Assembly: GCA_003454665.1 (NCBI GenBank)
Contig: DMKB01000214.1
Span: 1-14,504, forward strand
Source: Nitrospiraceae bacterium
GTDB taxonomy: Bacteria > Nitrospirota > UBA9217
Direction of reading: 5' to 3'
Length of the DNA stretch: 14,504 bases
The translations under genes were made by a program, and so were the position numbers. This document shows, piece by piece, positions 7,296-13,411 of the stretch. Below the pieces are notes generated by a model. The model did no database searches and was not told where the DNA came from. It saw nothing but the letters and a program-made list of their open reading frames with translations. Numbering within the stretch: position 1 is the first letter of the stretch; each line of letters opens with the position of its first letter.

Positions 7296-8365
7296 ATATT
7301 TACGGTATGGGTGTTCTGTTTAACCGCGGCAGGGGAATTGCTTCGTATGAGGCGGCACTGCGGCAGGGATGGCAAAAGCCCTCAGAAGTGGAGGCCCCCT
7401 ACGGACCGGGAGGAACATATCCCGTCTACCAGGTTGACCTGGAACAGATTCCGGACCGGACGATACTTAAAAAGATGCGCCGTTCGGACAAACTGAGCAA
7501 GATGGCTGTTCTTGCCGCCCATGATGCCGTCGACGACTGCGGAATACCGGATATTCGCCAAAAGAATGTCGGCATCATCGTTGCGACGGGACACGGCGCG
7601 CATCCGACAACCTTTGAATTTCTGGATGGTATCCTCGATTTCGGCGAAGCCGCGGCGTCTCCAACGGTGTTTTCCAATTCCGTGCATAATGCCGCAGCTT
7701 CGTACATTGCCTCGGTCCTCGACATCCACGGGCCGACGCTGACGGTAACACAATTCCTTTTTTCCTTTCAGGCCGCCCTGCAGTTGGCGAAGGTATGGCT
7801 CGAGGAAGAGCGGTGTGACTATGTGCTGGTCGGTTCTGCCGATCTTTATGGCGAGGTTATGGGATACATCGGCAACAGCATGCTGACGACGGCAGACGAC
7901 GGAAAAATCAGACCCTTTCATTTTAAGCCTTCATCCCATGTGCCCGGAGAGGGCTCGGTTTTCTTCCTTGCCGGGAACGGGCCGTCGCAATCCGTGTATT
8001 GTTCCGTTGCTGACGTCAGCGTCGGCGGGGACCAGGGCGATGGGGCGCCCGCTGATCTCATCATCCTTGACGCGGACGGCATGCTTCCCGATGAAACCGC
8101 CTACCTGGCGAGTGTGTCGGGCGATATTCCTGCTGCGTCCTATACTCCGCTTTTCGGCAGCATGATGACCGGCAGCGCGTTCACCTGCGCGGCAGGCGCA
8201 TTAATGCTGAAGAATCAGGTGCTTTATCCGAACCCCGTTGTGGACAATCCCCACGACGTCAGACTACTGAAGGAGAAAACGGATGCTCCCGCAAGAGCCA
8301 TCCACTGCATACGGTATAACGCCCATGCGGAAAGAGCTGTTATCAATCTCAGAGGAGCGCCATGA
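7292..8365 (+). CDS. ketosynthase-like protein without catalytic residues (chain length factor / KS-beta-like)
   Basis: A 357-residue KS homologue, shorter than the roughly 400 of its partner. The N-terminal half aligns well: VGIIVATGHGAHP (93-105), SNSVHNAAASYIASV (128-142), DIHGPTLTVTQ (144-154). At the nucleophile position Leu156 replaces Cys. HGTGT has become DADGMLP with Asp262 at the His position, and the Lys/GH element is degraded to TPLFGSMMTGSAF. Condensation activity is therefore not expected. Classical chain length factors carry Gln at the Cys position, so Leu is unusual. ATGA overlap with the active KS at 6093 indicates coupled translation and 1:1 stoichiometry, as for KS-alpha/KS-beta dimers that set chain length. 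Loss of function by decay is unlikely, since the frame and fold core remain intact. Confidence 0.82.
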   Translation: MNIYGMGVLFNRGRGIASYEAALRQGWQKPSEVEAPYGPGGTYPVYQVDLEQIPDRTILKKMRRSDKLSKMAVLAAHDAVDDCGIPDIRQKNVGIIVATGHGAHPTTFEFLDGILDFGEAAASPTVFSNSVHNAAASYIASVLDIHGPTLTVTQFLFSFQAALQLAKVWLEEERCDYVLVGSADLYGEVMGYIGNSMLTTADDGKIRPFHFKPSSHVPGEGSVFFLAGNGPSQSVYCSVADVSVGGDQGDGAPADLIILDADGMLPDETAYLASVSGDIPAASYTPLFGSMMTGSAFTCAAGALMLKNQVLYPNPVVDNPHDVRLLKEKTDAPARAIHCIRYNAHAERAVINLRGAP

Positions 8366-8381
8366 AGAAGGTGGGTGATCT

Positions 8382-8402
8382 CCCCTTGTATTGACACAGG
8401 GG
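8382..8402. other. small imperfect hairpin in intergenic spacer
   Basis: CCCCTTGT pairs with ACACAGGGG around an ATTG loop, leaving one bulged C. No T-run follows, so an intrinsic terminator is unlikely. It may be an mRNA processing or stability element, or chance. Confidence 0.3.
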
Positions 8403-8461
8403 GCCTCATTATTGAAGCATGAGTGCCGCTGTTTTCATCGTAGGTAATCACAAGGTAGGTG

Positions 8462-8490
8462 TTGAATTTTGCCGGTTCGTTAGATATACT
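8462..8490 (+). promoter_or_regulatory. candidate sigma70-type promoter upstream of the exported-protein gene
   Basis: TTGAAT (8462-8467) and TATACT (8485-8490) are separated by exactly 17 bases, close to the TTGACA/TATAAT consensus. Transcription would start near 8497, giving a leader of about 50 bases before ATG 8549. It lies in the longest spacer of the window (183 bp), where an internal promoter would be expected. Confidence 0.45.
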
Positions 8491-8548
8491 TATTGAGGAA
8501 ATCGTGTGCGTGCCGAAAGGTAGTCATTTCACTTGACGGAGGTCAATC

Positions 8549-9121
8549 ATGCGTTTCAGCAAGCTAATGATCGGCGTAGTGCTCGTACTGCTGGTAGTGG
8601 CGTTGATTACCGTACCGGGTGCTCATGCAGCTGGGGGACTCGAAGGGAAAACATATTTTACCACTGCGAACATCTGGTTCGAGAAGCCACAGCGGATATA
8701 CTCGACGAATTATCACAAAGGGGCGATCCTTCTTCTCGGAGAGAAGGTTCTGGTAACCGCTGTTTCCGGAAAGGCGATCCATTTTACCGGCGAAGACGGC
8801 GCGAACTACACCATCGCATTCATGAAAAACCACCACAGCCAGAAAACGACGGTAGAATCGTATTTTAACCAGTACTTTTCGAAGCAGAGCCCGCTCCTGC
8901 CGGGAAGCCCCTATCAGCAGTTAACGGCCGACGAAAAATGGCACGTCAAAACAGGAAGCATTAAAATTGGCATGAGCAAGGCCACGGTTCTCATGGCCTA
9001 CGGGTATCCGCCGAGTCATAGGACGCCTTCCTTGAAAAACAGTATATGGGTATACTGGGTTAACCGGTTTGTCAAAAAAAACGTCTATTTCAAGGATGGA
9101 CGGGTGTATAAAATCAAATAG
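8549..9121 (+). CDS. exported protein with C-terminal BamE/SmpA-like region
   Basis: A 190-residue protein with a clear signal peptide: basic start MRFSK, hydrophobic core to about residue 22, and probable signal peptidase I cleavage after AHA (residues 25-27). There is no lipobox Cys. The mature part is rich in beta-strand-like stretches. The segment from about 134 to the end (GSIKIGMSKATVLMAYGYPP, then WVYWVNRF and VYFKDGRVYKIK) has the pattern of SmpA/OmlA/BamE-like domains: a short helix starting G-M-S, a glycine/proline turn, then two strands ending in an FxDGxV motif. It is probably periplasmic. GGAGGT at 8538-8543 sits five bases before ATG. An exported protein inside a biosynthetic operon suggests the product is delivered to or handled at the envelope. 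The exact function is not recognised. Confidence 0.78.
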   Translation: MRFSKLMIGVVLVLLVVALITVPGAHAAGGLEGKTYFTTANIWFEKPQRIYSTNYHKGAILLLGEKVLVTAVSGKAIHFTGEDGANYTIAFMKNHHSQKTTVESYFNQYFSKQSPLLPGSPYQQLTADEKWHVKTGSIKIGMSKATVLMAYGYPPSHRTPSLKNSIWVYWVNRFVKKNVYFKDGRVYKIK

Positions 9122-9123
9122 AA

Positions 9124-9130
9124 GAGGTAG
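9124..9130 (+). promoter_or_regulatory. ribosome binding site for ACP 2
   Basis: GAGGTAG lies seven bases before ATG 9138 and selects that codon over an in-frame ATG at 9069 buried in the preceding gene. Confidence 0.6.
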
Positions 9131-9137
9131 AGCAACC

Positions 9138-9383
9138 ATGACCACCGGTGAGATCGAAAAGAAGCTGATTGAGGGGATTGCTGCTATTACGGGCAAGGAC
9201 CCGTCTGTTATCAAGACGGACGTGCCATTTCATACGCTGGGAATAGATTCCTTGAGTTTTGTGGAACTGCTTGTGTTCGTCGAGAAAACGTTCACGATTC
9301 AACTGATCGGAACAGATTTGACAAAAAAGGATTTTGAGACGGTCCAGGCGCTGGCGTCGTTTATCAGTAAAAATCTACCGTGA
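9138..9383 (+). CDS. acyl carrier protein 2
   Basis: An 81-residue carrier protein. The attachment motif is HTLGIDSLSFVELLVFVE, with Ser38 receiving phosphopantetheine. It is shorter than ACP 1 and clearly different in sequence (IDSL versus LDSL, less acidic), so the two carriers are not a recent duplication. Upstream in-frame codons overlap the exported-protein gene and would add an unrelated basic leader; ATG 9138 with its ribosome site is preferred. It is followed after 16 bp by a condensation-type acyltransferase, which often takes its donor from a neighbouring carrier, so ACP 2 may be dedicated to chain release or to a separate building block. The family is certain; the partner is inferred. 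Confidence 0.94.
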   Translation: MTTGEIEKKLIEGIAAITGKDPSVIKTDVPFHTLGIDSLSFVELLVFVEKTFTIQLIGTDLTKKDFETVQALASFISKNLP

Positions 9384-9390
9384 GGTGGGG
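9382..9390 (+). promoter_or_regulatory. ribosome binding site for the condensation-type acyltransferase
   Basis: GAGGTGGGG overlaps the ACP 2 stop codon and lies nine bases before GTG 9400 and fifteen before ATG 9406, arguing against any start inside the ACP 2 frame. Confidence 0.55.
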
Positions 9391-9399
9391 AACGGGTTT

Positions 9400-10737
9400 G
9401 TGGCAATGAAAGGTAAGCGGTATCTTTCCGGGTCTGACTGGGTTATCTGCACGCTGGACCACACCCTGAAGATGTCGACCTGCGCCGGCAACATGTCGCA
9501 GGTCGTTTTTATGCTCGATTCCCCGATCGATGAAGCCGCGGTCAGGCATCATCTGCAAAACTATGTTGACCACCTACCGGTCGCCTTCGGGAGGGTGGCG
9601 CGTAATTATTTTTTCAATTTGGCCCCGTACTGGAAGATTCCGGAAAAGGCCGGTCCTGCCATAAATCTCAGGGTATATCACGTCGATGATTCTTCGGGCC
9701 GGGAAGCCGTTCTGAACGTGCTCGAACAAACGGTCAACAGGCCCTTTCAGAACGACAATGAACATCTTGCATTTCATCTGATTCAGGGGGGGAGCCGGCA
9801 AAGCTGGTTCGCCATGACCTTTGACCATCGTCTGCTTGACGCCCGCGGCGCGGAAGCATTCCTGAATCTTTTTCAGCAGTATTGGCTTGAAAAGGGAAAT
9901 CCCGATGTTTTGGACGGCATTGCATTGACCGCGCCGTCGGGATTGACGAATTGGAAGAAGAAGTTTTCCGCCGGGAGGAACGTCAACCGTACATTCATAG
10001 CCTTGTCACGGCATACGCCCGAGACCCTTCCGGTCCCGGTGCAAAAGGACACCGGTTTTCGGTTTGCTCTCCTCGCGTTCGGCAAACAGGAAACCGGGCG
10101 GATTTATGACGCTGCGTACCGTGAAGCAGGGTATTTGATGGAGATGCCCTATTTGCTGTCTGCCGTTATTCTGGCCATGCATGAGTTGTTCAAAAAAAGA
10201 GGGGTGGAGCTCCCGGTGCATTATTTGATTCCCCTTTCCCTCGATCTTCGATCTGCCGATGATATCAGGGAGGAATTATTTTTCAATCACGTGTCATATC
10301 TCTTCTTCCAGGTTCATGGGGAAGGCGTTCCGGAGAGAGGAGCGTTGATACAGTCTATTAAGGAACAGATGTATGAGCAGGTTAAGTCGGGCCTTCCGGC
10401 GGATCTTGCCGAGGCAAGCTACCTGACCAGGATCGCGCCGCTGCCTGTTCTGGGAAAGCTTCTCCACCTGCCGTTCAAGGGGAAAGTCGCCTCATTCATG
10501 TTTTCCCATGTCGGCAAGAGTTCCTATGGCTACGAGGAGATCATGGGGGGGGAAGTGGAAAATCTGTTCCATATGCCCCGTCTTCCCATTCCGCCCGGCC
10601 TCGGGTTCTTTTTTAACACGTTCGGCGGACGGCTGAACCTGACGGTTTCCTCGGTAAGCGGCATGCTGCACCAAGAGGAGATCAGTGCGCTTGAACAGGG
10701 CCTTCGGGAGGGATTGCTTCCGAGCACACCGCAATGA
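9400..10737 (+). CDS. condensation-superfamily acyltransferase (NRPS C-domain / PapA / WS-DGAT-like fold)
   Basis: A 445-residue protein with the two-lobed chloramphenicol-acetyltransferase-like architecture expected for this length. The catalytic motif is FDHRLLDARG, matching HHxxxDG with His143 and Asp147 (from GTG 9400); the first His is replaced by Asp, which is common in stand-alone members. N-terminal SGSDW and the later NHVSYLFFQVHGE and SHVGKSS segments fit the superfamily. It would transfer an acyl group from a carrier protein to an alcohol or amine, releasing or joining chains. GTG 9400 fits the ribosome site best; ATG 9406 is an equally good residue-level start. It follows ACP 2 and overlaps the FAD oxidoreductase by ATGA. 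There is no transmembrane segment. Acceptor identity is unknown. Confidence 0.8.
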   Translation: MAMKGKRYLSGSDWVICTLDHTLKMSTCAGNMSQVVFMLDSPIDEAAVRHHLQNYVDHLPVAFGRVARNYFFNLAPYWKIPEKAGPAINLRVYHVDDSSGREAVLNVLEQTVNRPFQNDNEHLAFHLIQGGSRQSWFAMTFDHRLLDARGAEAFLNLFQQYWLEKGNPDVLDGIALTAPSGLTNWKKKFSAGRNVNRTFIALSRHTPETLPVPVQKDTGFRFALLAFGKQETGRIYDAAYREAGYLMEMPYLLSAVILAMHELFKKRGVELPVHYLIPLSLDLRSADDIREELFFNHVSYLFFQVHGEGVPERGALIQSIKEQMYEQVKSGLPADLAEASYLTRIAPLPVLGKLLHLPFKGKVASFMFSHVGKSSYGYEEIMGGEVENLFHMPRLPIPPGLGFFFNTFGGRLNLTVSSVSGMLHQEEISALEQGLREGLLPSTPQ

Positions 10738-11966
10738 ACACCCATTGTGACATACTGGTCGTCGGTGGAGGCGTGGCCGGAACAGCCGCTGCCGTGGCAG
10801 CGGCACGCACTGGATGCCGGACCGTGCTGATCGAACGCGAGCAGTATCTTGGAGGAATCGGGTATTCGGGCTTGCTTCAGCACCTCTGCGGCTTGTATGT
10901 AAACAGCGAAACCGAGCCGAAGGAAACGTTAAACAATGGCATTGCCCGGGAACTCGTTTCGCTTTTGGGCAAGCGCACTCCGCAGCGGAAGGTGGTAAAA
11001 ATCGGCCAGGTCTATGTACTGCCCTATTCCCGGGATGATTTGCAGTTTGTTCTTGGTTCGCTCTGTTCTGCTGAGCCGTCGTTGTCAGTTTTCCCTGAGG
11101 CTGAAGCCTTGTCGGTTGAGAGCAATCAGGGCGTACTAATGAACGTCACGGTAGGCCGCTCCGGAATTACGCAGGAAATCCAGCCGGGGATGGTCATAGA
11201 TTGTACGGGAAGCGGCGCAGTGTCCGTCATGGCCGGCGCTTCCTTCGATATGGCGCCGCCGGAGCGCGTGCAACTCGCCGGCTACATCGTCCAGATACGG
11301 GCTCTCGTCAATCGCGACGACAGCCTGTCGATAAAAGTTCCCTACTACTTGGCGGATGCGGTTAACAAGGGCAAGCTGCCGCCCTTTCTCCGGTTTACCA
11401 CCTTTACGCCCGGAGAGGAGCCCGACGAGGGCTTTTGTAAATTGAGTATTGACGGACAGATCGACCATGACCGGGAGCAGCTGGCGCGGCAATACGCCGA
11501 GACGGTGCACCGCTATCTTTCGACCGTACTGCCGTCATTCAAGGACTCCCGTATCGCTGCGTCTTCCCGGGGAGTCATGGACCGGGAAGGCAGGAGAATA
11601 CGGGGGGAGTACACGCTGACCGAGGATGATGTGGTGCGGGGAAGAAAATTTCCTGACGGCGTGGCAAAGAATTCCTGGCCCATTGAACTATGGGACCGGG
11701 AGCGGGGTACGCTCTACCGGTACCTCAAGCCCGGCGACTATTACGAAATCCCGCTGCGCTGCCTTACGGTGCAGGGCTTTCGTAATCTTCTCTGCGCCGG
11801 CCGCTGTATCTCTGTCTCGCATGAAGCGCTGGGTTCCACGCGGGTCATGGGTACGTGCATAACACTCGGGGAGCAGGCCGCCGTTGCGGCCGCTCACTAC
11901 CTGCGCCACGGTTATTATCCGCAGACGAGGGAAAAAAGAGAAACGGCGAAGGAAAAAATAACCTAA
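10734..11966 (+). CDS. FAD-dependent oxidoreductase (FAD_oxidored-type)
   Basis: A 410-residue flavoprotein. The N-terminal Rossmann motif reads DILVVGGGVAG (6-16), i.e. GxGxxG, with Glu34 at the end of the second strand for FAD ribose binding, then YLGGIGYSG. The C-terminal FAD-contact block LLCAGRCISVSHEALGSTRV, continued by MGTCITLGEQAAVAAA, is diagnostic for the FAD_oxidored family, whose members oxidise or reduce diverse small molecules. There is no halogenase WxWxIP motif and no transmembrane segment. Start ATG overlaps the acyltransferase stop as ATGA. It probably sets the oxidation level of the lipid product (desaturation or saturation). Anaerobic use of another electron acceptor would fit the radical SAM neighbours. 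The substrate cannot be deduced. Confidence 0.85.
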   Translation: MNTHCDILVVGGGVAGTAAAVAAARTGCRTVLIEREQYLGGIGYSGLLQHLCGLYVNSETEPKETLNNGIARELVSLLGKRTPQRKVVKIGQVYVLPYSRDDLQFVLGSLCSAEPSLSVFPEAEALSVESNQGVLMNVTVGRSGITQEIQPGMVIDCTGSGAVSVMAGASFDMAPPERVQLAGYIVQIRALVNRDDSLSIKVPYYLADAVNKGKLPPFLRFTTFTPGEEPDEGFCKLSIDGQIDHDREQLARQYAETVHRYLSTVLPSFKDSRIAASSRGVMDREGRRIRGEYTLTEDDVVRGRKFPDGVAKNSWPIELWDRERGTLYRYLKPGDYYEIPLRCLTVQGFRNLLCAGRCISVSHEALGSTRVMGTCITLGEQAAVAAAHYLRHGYYPQTREKRETAKEKIT

Positions 11967-11970
11967 GGAG
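11965..11970 (+). promoter_or_regulatory. ribosome binding site for the third radical SAM gene
   Basis: AAGGAG overlaps the TAA of the oxidoreductase gene and lies seven bases before GTG 11978. It selects that codon over an in-frame start at 11855 deep inside the previous gene. Confidence 0.75.
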
Positions 11971-11977
11971 TTATCTT

Positions 11978-13411
11978 GTGCGTATACTACTCGTTAAACC
12001 GTCACCGCAGCTTCTTATCGCGAAGCGCCTGCAGGAAGGCTTTCTCCACCTGGAGCCCCTGGAACTCGAGATCGTCGCAGGCGGCGTGCCGCTGGAAGAC
12101 GATGTCGAAATTCTCGATTTAAGCCTCGAAGAAGAGCCTTTTCAGGGCTTTCGCGGCAAAGTGGCGTCCTGGAAACCGCAGATCGTCGGCTTTACGGGAT
12201 ACAGCAGTCAATCCGGCATGGTGAAAGAGCTCGCCGCGGCGGCTAAGGAGCATGATGCTAATATCGTTACGGTCGTGGGCGGCACCCATGCGACGATCAT
12301 TCCGAACGATTATGGCGTACCAGCAATCGATTGTATTGTTCGTGGCGAGGGGGGTACGGTTTTTCCCGAGATCCTCAGGCGATACAAAGAACAGCAACCG
12401 CTCTTCTTCGGGGACGCCGTGCTGTCGCCGCAGGACCCGGCGTTTGCGGAAAAGGCAACGACACTGCCGCCGCACTACCCCGCAGTGGAAGATATCCCGC
12501 TGGCACGGAGAGACCTTGTCGACCGATCACGATATTTCTGTATCTGGACATCGAGTACGGAAAAGAGCCTGGACACCATTTTTCCTCGGACCGCCAGCTT
12601 CCGAACGTCGATCGGCTGCGCTTTCTCATGCTCCTTTTGCGTTGTCCATCATATCATGCACCGAAAATACCTGCAGCGGTCTCCTGAGGACGTCGTCGAT
12701 GAAATAGAACGGGTACCGGAAGACCATATCTATTTTGTTGATGACGAGACGTTTTTGAACAAAGCCCGCATGACAACCGTTGCCGAGCTTCTCCTGCAGC
12801 GGGGGATCAGGAAGAAATATATCAGCTGGGCGCGTAGTGACACCATCGTTAAATATCCCGATCTGTTCCGGCTCTGGAAGGAGGCCGGTCTGAGCGTTGT
12901 CTATGTCGGGCTGGAGGCAATGGTCGGTTCCCGGCTGGATAAGTACAAAAAACGCACGAATGTAGAGACGAACCGGAAGGCGATTGAGGTCCTTCGTGAC
13001 ATTGGCATAACGCTGCACGCAAGCTTTATGGTAGATCCTGATTTCTCCGTCGAGGATTTCCAGTTGCTCGAAAAGGAAATTATGAATGTCTGCCCCGCAG
13101 AGGTCACGTTTACCGTATTTTCCCCGTCTCCCGGTACCGAGCTGTGGCAGCAGCATAAAGATGATTACATCTGTGATCCCTATTTGTTTTACGATTGTAT
13201 GCACACAATTTTACCGACGCGACTCAAGATAAAGCGGTTTTATCAGCATTTCGCCCGGCTGTCGAGTATCGCCCTCAGGGCGAATCCCCTCAGGGTGAAC
13301 AAGGTCCGGATTCCCTTTAAAGAGATGGTGCGGGTCATTTTTCTCGGCACCCGGTTCATATTTGCTCTGCGGGGTATCTACCGCGATTATCCTCGTAAAG
13401 ACGTGACATGA
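11978..13411 (+). CDS. B12-binding radical SAM protein 3
   Basis: A 477-residue cobalamin-binding radical SAM protein. The B12 domain covers about 1-150: MRILLVKPSPQ, LELEIVAGGVPLEDDVEILDL, IVGFTGYSSQ (69-78), TVVGGTHATIIPNDYG (98-113), and CIVRGEGGTVFPEIL (119-133). The 4Fe-4S motif CAFSCSFC lies at 214-221 (Cys214, 218, 221). Core strands FVDDETFLN and VVYVGLEAM follow, as in BchE/HpnP-like and class B methylase families. The C-terminal 100 residues are basic and could bind carrier protein or membrane. The GTG start is fixed by the ribosome site. The N-terminus resembles hopanoid C2-methylase-type enzymes in general layout only. It ends in an ATGA overlap with the acyl-AMP ligase. The likely role is C-methylation or radical C-C chemistry on the cluster's chain. 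Confidence 0.9.
   Translation: MRILLVKPSPQLLIAKRLQEGFLHLEPLELEIVAGGVPLEDDVEILDLSLEEEPFQGFRGKVASWKPQIVGFTGYSSQSGMVKELAAAAKEHDANIVTVVGGTHATIIPNDYGVPAIDCIVRGEGGTVFPEILRRYKEQQPLFFGDAVLSPQDPAFAEKATTLPPHYPAVEDIPLARRDLVDRSRYFCIWTSSTEKSLDTIFPRTASFRTSIGCAFSCSFCVVHHIMHRKYLQRSPEDVVDEIERVPEDHIYFVDDETFLNKARMTTVAELLLQRGIRKKYISWARSDTIVKYPDLFRLWKEAGLSVVYVGLEAMVGSRLDKYKKRTNVETNRKAIEVLRDIGITLHASFMVDPDFSVEDFQLLEKEIMNVCPAEVTFTVFSPSPGTELWQQHKDDYICDPYLFYDCMHTILPTRLKIKRFYQHFARLSSIALRANPLRVNKVRIPFKEMVRVIFLGTRFIFALRGIYRDYPRKDVT

Larger units (their letters stand above)
8362..8540 (+). pseudogene. possible decayed gene start, perhaps a hotdog-fold dehydratase remnant
   Basis: ATG 8362 overlaps the preceding stop as ATGA and has AGAGGAG just upstream, exactly as a real operon gene would. 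The frame reads only ten residues (MKKVGDLPLY) before TGA. Further on, adjacent frames give GGLIIEA then, after an apparent one-base loss near 8417, MSAAVFIVGN, which resembles the catalytic-Glu helix of FabZ-like 3-hydroxyacyl-ACP dehydratases (LIxEAMAQ). A last open stretch before the next gene reads SLDILIEEIVCVPK. HR after the first stop could fit the N-terminal PHRPP motif, with a large deletion between. This is a weak, eye-based reconstruction; a short regulatory ORF or plain spacer is possible. Confidence 0.3.

Noticed and set aside
8382..8402. Intrinsic terminator
   Set aside because: The stem is short and bulged and has no T-run after it.
9334..9399. Upstream ATG for the condensation-type acyltransferase
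   Set aside because: It falls inside ACP 2 and gives an Arg-rich out-of-frame leader; GAGGTGGGG before 9400/9406 is the better signal.
11855..11978. Upstream start for radical SAM protein 3
   Set aside because: The extra 41 residues lie within the oxidoreductase gene and are basic and non-domain-like. AAGGAG plus GTG 11978 directly precedes MRILLVKPSP.
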